Of a DNA stretch of 64,000 bases, positions 23,659 to 38,386 are shown piece after piece. The stretch comes from Sanderia malayensis. Its lineage: Eukaryota; Cnidaria; Scyphozoa; Semaeostomeae; Pelagiidae. Each line of letters starts with the position of its first letter. The first letter of the stretch is position 1. Location: NCBI GenBank assembly GCA_013076295.1, contig RQOL01000507.1, forward strand, positions 62,001-126,000. Direction: 5' to 3'. Position numbers and translations under genes: made by a program. The notes beneath the pieces were generated by a model. It was not told where the DNA came from. It made no database searches and was given only the letters and a program-made list of their open reading frames with translations.

Positions 23659-26600
23659 ACTAAGTGAAATACACATGCATGTGCTTGTTTTCAGTGATAT
23701 TAACATTGGTTGACACTAATTGCCCATGAATCCACGTTATTACAGTTGAAACTAAGTGAAATACACATGGATTTGCTTGTTTTCAGTGAGATTACCTTCG
23801 TTCACACTATTTCCAGATGAATCCACGTTATTGTAGTTGAAATTAAGTCAAATACACATCCATTGGCTTGTTTTCAGTGATATTAACATTCGTTGACACT
23901 AATTGCACATGAATTTACGTTATTACAGCTGAAACTAAATGAAATACACATGCAATTACTTGTTTTGAGTGATATTAACATTCGTTCACGCTAATTGCAC
24001 ATGAATCCACGTTATTGCAGTTGAAACTAAGTGAAATACACATGCATGTGCTTGTTTTCAGTGATATTAACATTGGTTGACACTAATTGCCCATGAATTC
24101 ACGTTATTACAGCTGAATCTAAGTGAAATACACAAGCATATGCTTGTTTTCAGTGATATTAACATTCGTCTACACTAATTGCACATAAATCCACGTTATT
24201 ACAGTTGAAACTAAGTGAAATACTCATGGATTTGCTTGTTTTCAGTGAGATTACCTTCGTTCACACTATTTCCACATGAATCCACGTTATTGTAGTTGAA
24301 ATTAAGTCAAATACACATGCCTTGGCTTGTTTTCAGTGATATTAACATTCGTTGACACTAATTGCACATGACTTCACGTTAGTACAGTGAAACTAAATAA
24401 AATACACATGCAATTACTTGTTCTCAGTGATATTAACATTCGTTCACACTAATTGCATATGAATTCACGTTTTTGCAGCTGAAACTAATTTAAATACACA
24501 TGCATTTGCTTATTTTCAGTGATATTAACATTCGTTTACACTATTTGCACATGAATTAACATTATTACAGTTGAAACTAAGTGAAATGCACATGGATTTG
24601 CTTGTTTTCAGTGAGATTACCTTCGTTCACACTATTTGCACATGAATCCACGTTATTGTAGTTAAAATTAAGTCAAATACACATGCATTGGCTTGTTTTC
24701 AGTGATATTAACATTCGTTGACACTAATTGCACATGACTCCACGTTAGTACAGTGCAAACTAAGTAAAATACACATGGAAGTTCTTGTTTTGAGTGATAT
24801 TAACTTTCGTTCACACTTATTGCACACGAATCCACGGTATTACAGTTGAAACTAATTGAAATACACATGCATTTGCTTGTTTTCAGTGATATTAACATTC
24901 GTTCACACTATTTGCACATGAATTAACGTTATTACAGTTGAAACTAAGAGAAATACACATGGATTTGCTTGTTTTCAGTGAGATTACCTTCGTCCACACT
25001 ATTTCAACATGAATCCACGTTATTGTAGTTGAAATTAAGTCAAATACACATGCATTGGCTTGTATTTAGTGATATTAACATTCGTTGACACTAATTGCAC
25101 ATGACTTCACGTTAGTACAGTGCAAGCTAAATAAAATATACATGCAATTACTTGTTCTCAGTGATATTAACATTCGTTCGCACTAATTGCATATGTATTC
25201 ACGCTTTTGCGGCCGATACTAATTGAAATACACATGCATTTGCTTGTTTTCAGTGATATTAACATTTGTTCACACTATTTCCACAGGAATTCACGTTATT
25301 ACAATGCAAACTAATTAAAATACACATGGAATTATTTGTTTTGAGTTATATTAACATTCGTTCACACTAATTGGACATAAATCCACGTTATTACAGTTGA
25401 AACTAAGTGAAATACACATGCATTTGCCTGTTTTCAGTGATATTAACATTCGTTCACACTAATTGCACATGAATTCACGTTATTACAGCTGAAACTAAAT
25501 AAAATACACGTGCAATTACTTGTTTTCAGTGATTATAACATTCTTTCACACTAATTGCACTTTAATCTACGCTTTTACAGTTGAAACTAATTGAAATACA
25601 CATGGATTAGCTTGCTTTCAGTGATATTAACATTCGTTCGCACTATTTGCACATGAATTCACGTTATTACAATTGAAACTAAGAAAAATACACGCGCATT
25701 TGTTTGTTTTCAGTGATATTAACATTCGTTCACACTAACTGCACTTGAATTCACGTTATTGCAGTTGGAACTAAATAAATACACATGCATTTTTTTCTTT
25801 TCAGTGATATCAATTTTCGTTCACACTACTGGCACATGAAATCCAGATATTATGGCTGAAACTAAGTAAAATACACATGGAAGTTCTTGTTTTGAGTGAT
25901 ATTAACATTCGTTCACACTAATTGCACACGAATCCACGCTATTACAGTTGAAACTAATTGAAATACACGTGCATTTGCTTGTTTTCAGTGATATTAACAT
26001 TCGCTCACACAATTTGCACATGAATTAACGTTATTACAGCTGAAACTAAGTAAAGTACACATGCAATTACTTGTTTTGAGTGATATTAACTTTCGTTCAC
26101 GCTAATTGCATATGAATTCACGTTTTTGCAGCCGAAACTAATTGAAATACACATGCATTTGCTTATTTTCAGTGATATTAACATTCGTTTACACTATTTG
26201 CACATGAATTAACGTTATTACAGTTGAAACTAAGTGAAATACACATGGATTTGCTTGTTTTCAGTAAGATTACCTTCGTTCACACTATTTCCACATGAAT
26301 CCACGTTATTGTAGTTGAAATTAAGTCAAATACACATGCATTGGCTTGTTTTCAGTGATATTAACATTCGTTGACACTAATTGCACATGACTTCACGTTA
26401 GTACAGTGCAAACTAAATAAAATACACATGCAATTACTTGTTTTCAGTGATATTAACATTCGTTCACACTAATTGCATATGAATTCACGTTTTTGCAGCC
26501 GAAACTAATTGAAACACACATGCATTTGCTTATTTTCAGTGATATTAACATTCGTTTACACTATTTGCACATGAATTAACGTTATTACAGTTGAAAGTAA

Positions 26601-29600
26601 GTGAAATGCACATGGGTTTGCTTGTTTTCAGTGAGATTACCTTCGTTCACACTATTTCCACACGAATCCACGTTATTGTAGTTGAAATTAAGTCAAATAC
26701 ACATGCATTGGCTTGTTTTTAGTGATATTAACATTCGTTGACACTAATTGCACATGTCTTCACGTTAGTGCAGTGCAAACTAAGTAAAATACACATGGAA
26801 GTTCTTGTATTGAGTGATATTAACATTCGTTCACACTTATTGCACACGAATCCACGGTATTACAGTTGAAACTAATTGAAATACACATGCATTTGCTTGT
26901 TTTCAGTGATATTAACATTCGTTCACACTATTTGCACATGAATTAACGTTATTACAGCCGAAACTAAGTGAAATACACATGGATTTGCTTGTTTTCAGTG
27001 AGATTACCTTCGTTCACACTATTTCCACATGAATCCACGTTATTGTAGTTGAAATTAAGTCAAATACACATGCCTTGGCTTGTTTTCAGTGATATTAACA
27101 TTCGTTGACACTAATTGCACATGACTTCACGTTAGTACAGTGCAAACTAAATAAAATACACATGCAATTACTTGTTCTCAGTGATATTAACATTCGTTCA
27201 CACTAATTGCATATGAATTCACGTTTTTGCAGCTGAAACTAATTTAAATACACATGCATTTGCTTATTTTCAGTGATATTAACATTCGTTTACACTATTT
27301 GCACATGAATTAACATTATTACAGTTGAAACTAAGTGAAATGCACATGGATTTGCTTGTTTTCAGTGAGATTACCTTCGTTCACACTATTTGCACATGAA
27401 TCCACGTTATTGTAGTTAAAATTAAGTCAAATACACATGCATTGGCTTGTTTTCAGTGATATTAACATTCGTTGACACTAATTGCACATGACTCCACGTT
27501 AGTACAGTGCAAACTAAGTAAAATACACATGGAAGTTCTTGTTTTGAGTGATATTAACTTTCGTTCACACTTATTGCACACGAATCCACGGTATTACAGT
27601 TGAAACTAATTGAAATACACATGCATTTGCTTGTTTTCAGTGATATTAACATTCGTTCACACTATTTGCACATGAATTAACGTTATTACAGTTGAAACTA
27701 AGAGAAATACACATGGATTTGCTTGTTTTCAGTGAGATTACCTTCGTCTACACTATTTCAACATGAATCCACGTTATTGTAGTTGAAATTAAGTCAAATA
27801 CACATGCATTGGCTTGTATTTAGTGATATTAACATTCGTTGACACTAATTGCACATGACTTCACGTTAGTACAGTGCAAGCTAAATAAAATATACATGCA
27901 ATTACTTGTTCTCAGTGATATTAACATTCGTTCGCACTAATTGCATATGTATTCACGCTTTTGCAGCCGATACTAATTGAAATACACATGCATTTGCTTG
28001 TTTTCAGTGATATTAACATTTGTTCACACTATTTCCACATGAATTCACGTTATTACAATGCAAACTAATTAAAATACACATGGAATTATTTGTTTTGAGT
28101 TATATTAACATTCGTTCACACTAATTGGACATAAATCCACGTTATTACAGTTGAAACTAAGTGAAATACACATGCATTTGCCTGTTTTCAGTGATATTAA
28201 CATTCGTTCACACTAATTGCACATGAATTCACGTTATTACAGCTGAAACTAAATAAAATACACGTGCAATTACTTGTTTTCAGTGATTATAACATTCTTT
28301 CACACTAATTGCACTTTAATCTACGCTTTTACAGTTGAAACTAATTGAAATACACATGGATTAGCTTGCTTTCAGTGATATTAACATTCGTTCGCACTAT
28401 TTGCACATGAATTCACGTTATTACAATTGAAACTAAGAAAAATACACGCGCATTTGTTTGTTTTCAGTGATATTAACATTCGTTCACACTAACTGCACTT
28501 GAATTCACGTTATTGCAGTTGGAACTAAGTAAAATACACATGCATTTTTTTCTTTTCAGTGATATCAATTTTCGTTCACACTACTGGCACATGAAATCCA
28601 GATATTATGGCTGAAACTAAGTAAAATACACATGGAAGTTCTTGTTTTGAGTGATATTAACATTCGTTCACACTAATTGCACACGAATCCACGCTATTAC
28701 AGTTGAAACTAATTGAAATACACGTGCATTTGCTTGTTTTCAGTGATATTAACATTCGCTCACACAATTTGCACATGAATTAACGTTATTACAGCTGAAA
28801 CTAAGTAAAGTACACATGCAATTACTTGTTTTGAGTGATATTAACTTTCGTTCACGCTAATTGCATATGAATTCACGTTTTTGCAGCCGAAACTAATTGA
28901 AATACACATGCATTTGCTTATTTTCAGTGATATTAACATTCGTTTACACTATTTGCACATGAATTAACGTTATTACAGTTGAAACTAAGTGAAATACACA
29001 TGGATTTGCTTGTTTTCAATAAGATTACCTTCGTTCACACTATTTCCACATGAATCCACGTTATTGTAGTTGAAATTAAGTCAAATACACATGCATTGGC
29101 TTGTTTTCAGTGATATTAACATTCGTTGACACTAATTGCACATGACTTCACGTTAGTACAGTGCAAACTAAATAAAATACACATGCAATTACTTGTTTTC
29201 AGTGATATTAACATTCGTTCACACTAATTGCATATGAATTCACGTTTTTGCAGCCGAAACTAATTGAAACACACATGCATTTGCTTATTTTCAATGATAT
29301 TAACATTCGTTTACACTATTTGCACATGAATTAACGTTATTACAGTTGAAAGTAAGTGAAATGCACATGGGTTTGCTTGTTTTCAGTGAGATTACCTTCG
29401 TTCACACTATTTCCACACGAATCCACGTTATTGTAGTTGAAATTAAGTCAAATACACATGCATTGGCTTGTTTTTAGTGATATTAACATTCGTTGACACT
29501 AATTGCACATGTCTTCACGTTAGTGCAGTGCAAACTAAGTAAAATACACATGGAAGTTCTTGTATTGAGTGATATTAACATTCGTTCACACTTATTGCAC

Positions 29601-32600
29601 ACGAATCCACGGTATTACAGTTGAAACTAATTGAAATACACATGCATTTGCTTGTTTTCAGTGATATTAACATTCGTTCACACTATTTGCACATGAATTA
29701 ACGTTATTACAGCCGAAACTAAGTGAAATACACATGGATTTGCTTGTTTTCAGTGAGATTACCTTCGTTCACACTATTTCCACATGAATCCACGTTATTG
29801 TAGTTGAAATTAAGTCAAATACACATGCATTGGCTTGTTTTTAGTGATATTAACATTCGTTGACACTAATTGCACATGACTTCACGTTAGTACAGTGCAA
29901 GCTAAATAAAATATACATGCAATTACTTGTTCTCAGTGATATTAACATTCGTTCGCACTAATTGCATATGTATTCACGCTTTTGCAGCCGATACTAATTG
30001 AAATACACATGCATTTGCTTGTTTTCAGTGATATTAACATTTGTTCACACTATTTCCACATGAATTAACGTTATTACAGTTGAAACTAAGTGAAATACAC
30101 ATGGATTTGCTTGTTTTCAGTGAGATTACCTTCGTTCACACTATTTCCACATGAATCCACGTTATTGTAGTTGAAATTAAGTCAAATACACATGCATTGG
30201 CTTGTTTTTAGTGATATTAACATCCGTTGACACTAATTGCACATGACTTCACGTTAGCACAGTGCAAACTAAGTAAAATACACATGGAAGTTCTTGTATT
30301 GAGTGATATTAACATTCGTTCACACTTATTGCACACGAATCCACGGTATTACAGTTGAAACTAATTGAAATACACATGCATTTGCTTGTTTTCAGTGATA
30401 TTAACATTTGTTCACACTATTTGCACATGAATTAACGTTATTACAGTTGAAACTAAGAGAAATACACATGGATTTGCTTGTTTTCAGTGAGATTACCTTC
30501 GTCCACACTATTTCAACATGAATCCACGTTATTGTAGTTGAAATTAAGTCAAATACACATGCATTGGCTTGTATTTAGTGATATTAACATTCGTTGACAC
30601 TAATTGCACATGACTTCACGTTAGTACAGTGCAAGCTAAATAAAATATACATGCAATTACTTGTTCTCAGTGATATTAACATTCGTTCGCACTAATTGCA
30701 TATGTATTCACGCTTTTGCAGCCGATACTAATTGAAATACACATGCATTTGCTTGTTTTCAGTGATATTAACATTTGTTCACACTATTTCCACATGAATT
30801 CACGTTATTACAATGCAAACTAATTAAAATACACATGGAATTATTTGTTTTGAGTTATATTAACATTCGTTCACACTAATTGGACATAAATCCATGTTAT
30901 TACAGTTGAAACTAAGTGAAATACACATGCATTTGCCTGTTTTCAGTGATATTAACATTCGTTCACACTAATTGCATATGAATTCACGTTTTTGCAGCCG
31001 AAACTAATTGAAACACACATGCATTTGCTTATTTTCAGTGATATTAACATTCGTTTACACTATTTGCACATGAATTAACGTTATTACAGTTGAAAGTAAG
31101 TGAAATGCACATGGGTTTGCTTGTTTTCAGTGAGATTACCTTCGTTCACACTATTTCCACACGAATCCACGTTATTGTAGTTGAAATTAAGTCAAATACA
31201 CATGCATTGGCTTGTTTTTAGTGATATTAACATTCGTTGACACTAATTGCACATGTCTTCACGTTAGTGCAGTGCAAACTAAGTAAAATACACATGGAAG
31301 TTCTTGTATTGAGTGATATTAACATTCGTTCACACTTATTGCACACGAATCCACGGTATTACAGTTGAAACTAATTGAAATACACATGCATTTGCTTGTT
31401 TTCAGTGATATTAACATTCGTTCACACTATTTGCACATGAATTAACGTTATTACAGCCGAAACTAAGTGAAATACACATGGATTTGCTTGTTTTCAGTGA
31501 GATTACCTTCGTTCACACTATTTCCACATGAATCCACGTTATTGTAGTTGAAATTAAGTCAAATACACATGCATTGGCTTGTTTTTAGTGATATTAACAT
31601 TCGTTGACACTAATTGCACATGACTTCACGTTAGTACAGTGCAAGCTAAATAAAATATACATGCAATTACTTGTTCTCAGTGATATTAACATTCGTTCGC
31701 ACTAATTGCATATGTATTCACGCTTTTGCAGCCGATACTAATTGAAATACACATGCATTTGCTTGTTTTCAGTGATATTAACATTTGTTCACACTATTTC
31801 CACATGAATTAACGTTATTACAGTTGAAACTAAGTGAAATACACATGGATTTGCTTGTTTTCAGTGAGATTACCTTCGTTCACACTATTTCCACATGAAT
31901 CCACGTTATTGTAGTTGAAATTAAGTCAAATACACATGCATTGGCTTGTTTTTAGTGATATTAACATCCGTTGACACTAATTGCACATGACTTCACGTTA
32001 GCACAGTGCAAACTAAGTAAAATACACATGGAAGTTCTTGTATTGAGTGATATTAACATTCGTTCACACTTATTGCACACGAATCCACGGTATTACAGTT
32101 GAAACTAATTGAAATACACATGCATTTGCTTGTTTTCAGTGATATTAACATTCGTTCACACTATTTGCACATGAATTAACGTTATTACAGTTGAAACTAA
32201 GAGAAATACACATGGATTTGCTTGTTTTCAGTGAGATTACCTTCGTCCACACTATTTCAACATGAATCCACGTTATTGTAGTTGAAATTAAGTCAAATAC
32301 ACATGCATTGGCTTGTATTTAGTGATATTAACATTCGTTGACACTAATTGCACATGACTTCACGTTAGTACAGTGCAAGCTAAATAAAATATACATGCAA
32401 TTACTTGTTCTCAGTGATATTAACATTCGTTCGCACTAATTGCATATGTATTCACGCTTTTGCAGCCGATACTAATTGAAATACACATGCATTTGCTTGT
32501 TTTCAGTGATATTAACATTTGTTCACACTATTTCCACATGAATTCACGTTATTACAATGCAAACTAATTAAAATACACATGGAATTATTTGTTTTGAGTT

Positions 32601-35600
32601 ATATTAACATTCGTTCACACTAATTGGACATAAATCCATGTTATTACAGTTGAAACTAAGTGAAATACACATGCATTTGCCTGTTTTCAGTGATATTAAC
32701 ATTCGTTCACACTAATTGCACATGAATTCACGTTATTACAGCTGAAACTAAATAAAATACACGTGCAATTACTTGTTTTCAGTGATTATAACATTCTTTC
32801 ACACTAATTGCACTTTAATCTACGCTTTTACAGTTGAAACTAATTGAAATACACATGGATTAGCTTGCTTTCAGTGATATTAACATTCGTTCGCACTATT
32901 TGCACATGAATTCACGTTATTACAATTGAAACTAAGAAAAATACACGCGCATTTGTTTGTTTTCAGTGATATTAACATTCGTTCACACTAACTGCACTTG
33001 AATTCACGTTATTGCAGTTGGAACTAAGTAAAATACACATGCATTTTTTTCTTTTCAGTGATATCAATTTTCGTTCACACTACTGGCACATGAAATCCAG
33101 ATATTATGGCTGAAACTAAGTAAAATACATATGGAAGTTCTTGTTTTGAGTGATATTAACATTCGTTCACACTAATTGCACACGAATCCACGCTATTACA
33201 GTTGAAACTAATTGAAATACACGTGCATTTGCTTGTTTTCAGTGATATTAACATTCGCTCACACAATTTGCACATGAATTAACGTTATTACAGCTGAAAC
33301 TAAGTAAAGTACACATGCAATTACTTGTTTTGAGTGATATTAACTTTCGTTCACGCTAATTGCATATGAATTCACGTTTTTGCAGCCGAAACTAATTGAA
33401 ATACACATGCATTTGCTTATTTTCAGTGATATTAACATTCGTTTACACTATTTGCACATGAATTAACGTTATTACAGTTGAAACTAAGTGAAATACACAT
33501 GGATTTGCTTGTTTTCAGTAAGATTACCTTCGTTCACACTATTTCCACATGAATCCACGTTATTGTAGTTGAAATTAAGTCAAATACACATGCATTGGCT
33601 TGTTTTCAGTGATATTAACATTCGTTGACACTAATTGCACATGACTTCACGTTAGTACAGTGCAAACTAAATAAAATACACATGCAATTACTTGTTTTCA
33701 GTGATATTAACATTCGTTCACACTAATTGCATATGAATTCACGTTTTTGCAGCCGAAACTAATTGAAACACACATGCATTTGCTTATTTTCAGTGATATT
33801 AACATTCGTTTACACTATTTGCACATGAATTAACGTTATTACAGTTGAAAGTAAGTGAAATGCACATGGGTTTGCTTGTTTTCAGTGAGATTACCTTCGT
33901 TCACACTATTTCCACACGAATCCACGTTATTGTAGTTGAAATTAAGTCAAATACACATGCATTGGCTTGTTTTTAGTGATATTAACATTCGTTGACACTA
34001 ATTGCACATGTCTTCACGTTAGTGCAGTGCAAACTAAGTAAAATACACATGGAAGTTCTTGTATTGAGTGATATTAACATTCGTTCACACTTATTGCACA
34101 CGAATCCACGGTATTACAGTTGAAACTAATTAAAATACACATGCATTTGCTTGTTTTCAGTGATATTAACATTCGTTCACACTATTTGCACATGAATTAA
34201 CGTTATTACAGCCGAAACTAAGTAAAGTACACATGCAATTACTTGTTTTGAGTGATATTAACTTTCGTTCACGCTAATTGCATATGAATTCACGTTTTTG
34301 CAGCCGAAACTAATTTAAATACACATGCATTTGCTTATTTTCAGGGATATTAACATTCGTTTACACTATTTGCACATGAATTAACGTTATTACAGTTGAA
34401 ACTAAGTGAAATACACATGGATTTGCTTGTTTTCAGTAAGATTACCTTCGTTCACACTATTTCAACATGAATCCACGTTATTGTAGTTGAAATTAAGTCA
34501 AATACACATGCATTGGCTTGTTTTCAGTGATATTAACATTCGTTGACACTAATTGCACATGACTTCACGTTAGTACAGTGCAAATTAAATAAAATACACA
34601 TGCAATTACTTGTTTTGAGTGATATTAACTTTCGTTCACGCTAATTGCATATGAATTCACGTTTTTGCAGCCGAAACTAATTGAAATACACATGCATTTG
34701 CTTATTTTCAGTGATATTAACATTCGTTTACACTATTTGCACATGAATTAACGTTATTACAGTTGAAACTAAGTGAAATACACATGGATTTGCTTGTTTT
34801 CAGTAAGATTACCTTCGTTCACACTATTTCCACATGAATCCACGTTATTGTAGTTGAAATTAAGTCAAATACACATGCATTGGCTTGTTTTCAGTGATAT
34901 TAACATTCGTTGACACTAATTGCACATGACTTCACGTTAGTACAGTGCAAACTAAATAAAATACACATGCAATTACTTGTTTTCAGTGATATTAACATTC
35001 GTTCACACTAATTGCATATGAATTCACGTTTTTGCAGCCGAAACTAATTGAAACACACATGCATTTGCTTATTTTCAGTGATATTAACATTCGTTTACAC
35101 TATTTGCACATGAATTAACGTTATTACAGTTGAAAGTAAGTGAAATGCACATGGGTTTGCTTGTTTTCAGTGAGATTACCTTCGTTCACACTATTTCCAC
35201 ACGAATCCACGTTATTGTAGTTGAAATTAAGTCAAATACACATGCATTGGCTTGTTTTTAGTGATATTAACATTCGTTGACACTAATTGCACATGTCTTC
35301 ACGTTAGTGCAGTGCAAACTAAGTAAAATACACATGGAAGTTCTTGTATTGAGTGATATTAACATTCGTTCACACTTATTGCACACGAATCCACGGTATT
35401 ACAGTTGAAACTAATTGAAATACACATGCATTTGCTTGTTTTCAGTGATATTAACATTCGTTCACACTATTTGCACATGAATTAACGTTATTACAGCCGA
35501 AACTAAGTAAAGTACACATGCAATTACTTGTTTTGAGTGATATTAACTTTCGTTCACGCTAATTGCATATGAATTCACGTTTTTGCAGCCGAAACTAATT

Positions 35601-37500
35601 GAAATACACATGCATTTGCTTATTTTCAGGGATATTAACATTCGTTTACACTATTTGCACATGAATTAACGTTATTACAGTTGAAACTAAGTGAAATACA
35701 CATGGATTTGCTTGTTTTCAGTAAGATTACCTTCGTTCACACTATTTCCACATGAATCCACGTTATTGTAGTTGAAATTAAGTCAAATACACATGCATTG
35801 GCTTGTTTTCAGTGATATTAACATTCGTTGACACTAATTGCACATGACTTCACGTTAGTACAGTGCAAATTAAATAAAATACACATGCAATTACTTGTTT
35901 TCAGTGATATTAACATTCGTTCACACTAATTGCATATGAATTCACGTTTTTGCAGCCGAAACTAATTGAAACACACATGCATTTGCTTATTTTCAGTGAT
36001 ATTAACATTCGTTTACACTATTTGCACATGAATTAACGTTATTACAGTTGAAAGTAAGTGAAATGCACATGGATTTGCTTGTTTTCAGTGAGATTACCTT
36101 CGTTCACACTATTTCCACACGAATCCACGTTATTGTAGTTGAAATTAAGTCAAATACACATGCATTGGCTTGTTTTTAGTGATATTCACATTCGTTGACA
36201 CTAATTGCACATGACTTCACGTTAGTACATTGCAAACTAAGTAAAATACACATGCAATTACTTGTTCTCAGTGATATTAACATTCGTTCACACTAATTGC
36301 ATATGTATTCACGTTTTTGCAGCCGATACTAATTGAAATACACATGCATTTGCTTGTTTTCAGTGATATTAACATTTGTTCACACTATTTCCACATGAAT
36401 TCACGTTATTACAATGCAAACTATTAAAAAACACATGGAATTATTTGTTTTGAGTTATATTAACATTCGTTCACACTAATTGGACATAAATCCACGTTAT
36501 TACAGTTGAAACTAAGTGAAATACACATGCATTTGCCTGTTTTCAGTGATATTAACATTCGTTCACACTAATTGCACATGAATTCACGTTATTACAGCTG
36601 AAACTAAATAAAATACACATGCAATTACTTGTTTTCAGTGATTATAACATTCTTTCACACTAATTGCACATTAATCTACGCTTTTACAGTTGAAACTAAT
36701 TGAAATACACATGGATTAGCTTGCTTTCAGTGATATTAACATTCGTTGGCACTATTTGCACATGAATTCACGTTATTACAGTTGAAACTAAGAAAAATAC
36801 ACGCGCATTTGTTTGTTTTCAGTGATATTAACATTCGTTCACACTAACTGCACTTGAATTCACGTTATTGCAGTTGGAACTAAGTAAAATACACATGCAT
36901 TTTTTTCTTTTCCGTGATATCAATTTTCGTTCACACTACTGGCACATGAAATCCAAATATTATGGCTGAAACTAAGTAAAATACACATGGAAGTTCTTGT
37001 TTTGAGTGATATTAACATTCGTTCACACTAATTGCACACGAATCCACACTATTCCACTTGAAACTAATTGAAATACACGTGCATTTGCTTATTTTCAGTG
37101 ATACTAACATTCGTTTACACTATTTGCACATGAATTAACGTTATTACACTTGAAACTAAGTGAAATACACATGGATTTGCTTGTTTTCAGTGAGATTACC
37201 TTCGTTCACACTATTTCCACATGAATCCACGTTATTGTAGTTGAAATTAAGTCAAATACACATGCATTGGCTTGTCTTCAGTGATATCAACATTCGTTGA
37301 CACTAATTGCACATGACTTCACGTTAGTACAGTGCAAGCTAAATAAAATATACATGCAATTACTTGTTCTCAGTGATATTAACATTCGTTCACACTAATT
37401 GCATATGTATTCACGCTTTTGCAGCCGATACTAATTGAAATACACATGCATTTGCTTGTTTTCAGTGATATTAACATTTGTTCACACTATTTCCACATGA
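23659..37500. repeat. 92-bp satellite array, block 1, with higher-order repeats
   Basis: About 150 head-to-tail monomers of 92 bp (for example GCTTGTTTTCAGTGATATTA at 23683 and its counterpart at 23775). Monomer types differ by recurrent substitutions, such as the GAGATTACCTTCG type and the GACTTCACGTTAGTACAG type. A 30-monomer unit of about 2,753 bp repeats (about 24,320, then 27,073). The third copy is enlarged by a 19-monomer duplication of about 1,744 bp (29,701 and 31,445), and a 14-monomer duplication of about 1,286 bp follows (34,201 and 35,487). No genes: ORFs here are absent or chance. This is typical of heterochromatic or centromere-type satellite. Confidence 0.95.
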
Positions 37501-38386
37501 CTAGCCGGGGGCGCTCGCGTACGCTCGCTTCCCGGAGGGGGGCAAGTGAAAAAGCTTAATGTGGTTGGCGCACTTCGTGCGCTGCATTCGCTAACGCTCA
37601 TGCCCCTTTCAACCCCACCTACAATGGGTTAGCTCGCTGCGCTCGCCTGTGGTTGGCGCACTTCGTGCGCTGCATTCGCTCGCGCTCATGCCTCTTTCAA
37701 CCCCACGTACAATAGGTTAGCTCGCTGCGCTCGCCTGTGGTTGGCGCACTTCGTGCGCTGCATTTGCTAACGCTCATGCCTCTTTCAACCCCACGTACAA
37801 TAGGTTAGCTCGCTGCGCTCGCCTGTTGTTGGCGCACTTCGTGCGCTGCATTAGCTAATGCTCATGCCTCTTTCAACCCCACGTACAATAGGTTAGCTCG
37901 CTACGCTCGCCTGATAACCCCTTATCATAATTTGTTGATTAAAACTTTGGGCTTGTTTACATTAGGCCTACCACGTGGGTTGGGCAAAAAGAGCCAATCA
38001 AATTGCAGCAAAAGGCGAAACGCGTCACGTGAAGAGCGAACGCTTTGTTCGAAATTGGAATTCGCGACGCGAATTTGGAAGTTTCGCCAGCGTAAACCGT
38101 GGTTTATTCGTGATAGCCAATTAGGCGAACAAAAACAAAGAATTTCCAAACCTTTTAGTGGAAACTGTGAGCTCTCATATAGATAACTTTTTGGTTCAGC
38201 AGGCAAAGAACAACTCACTCAAAAATAGGGCAGATTGAGGGCCTCAAAAAAAAGCCTTTATGGATACCTCGTTCGCCGTTTCGGCCCATTGTTTTGGGGC
38301 GTTCGACCTATTGTGTCGGGTCGAATCTATTGTTTTAGGCAGAGTTTCGCCACCGTCACGTGACATCACAGAATATATATATTAGA
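37501..38386 (-). mobile_element. Non-autonomous Helitron-like element (candidate) inserted in the satellite
   Basis: Removing 37501-38386 restores an uninterrupted satellite monomer (ACATGA + ATTCACG) with no target duplication. On the minus strand the insert begins TC (TCTAATATAT) and ends CTAG, followed by a host T. A CCGGG/CCCGG stem around GCGTACGC lies within about 5-35 nt of the CTAG end. These are the 5'-TC...hairpin...CTRR-3' features of Helitrons, although insertion is between T and T rather than A and T. The inside has a minisatellite and a unique AT-rich part, but no convincing protein; the 97-aa frame at 37925-38218 has no recognisable domain. Confidence 0.6.
37560..37912. repeat. 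Four tandem 88-bp GC-rich subrepeats inside the Helitron-like insert
   Basis: GGTTGGCGCACTTCGTGCGC recurs at 37563, 37651 and 37739, and with a small change at about 37827 (period 88). Each unit contains the perfect hairpin GCGCAC-TTC-GTGCGC and AGCTCGCTGCGCTCGC. Such internal minisatellites are common in non-autonomous Helitron relatives. Confidence 0.85.

Noticed and set aside
23659..37500. CRISPR-like regular repeats
   Set aside because: The 92-bp units are contiguous with no unique spacers, lack a cas context and sit in eukaryotic DNA; this is satellite.
37925..38218. 97-aa ORF in the Helitron-like insert
   Set aside because: Both strands are open over the same stretch, with no domain or start context; likely chance in non-coding element sequence.
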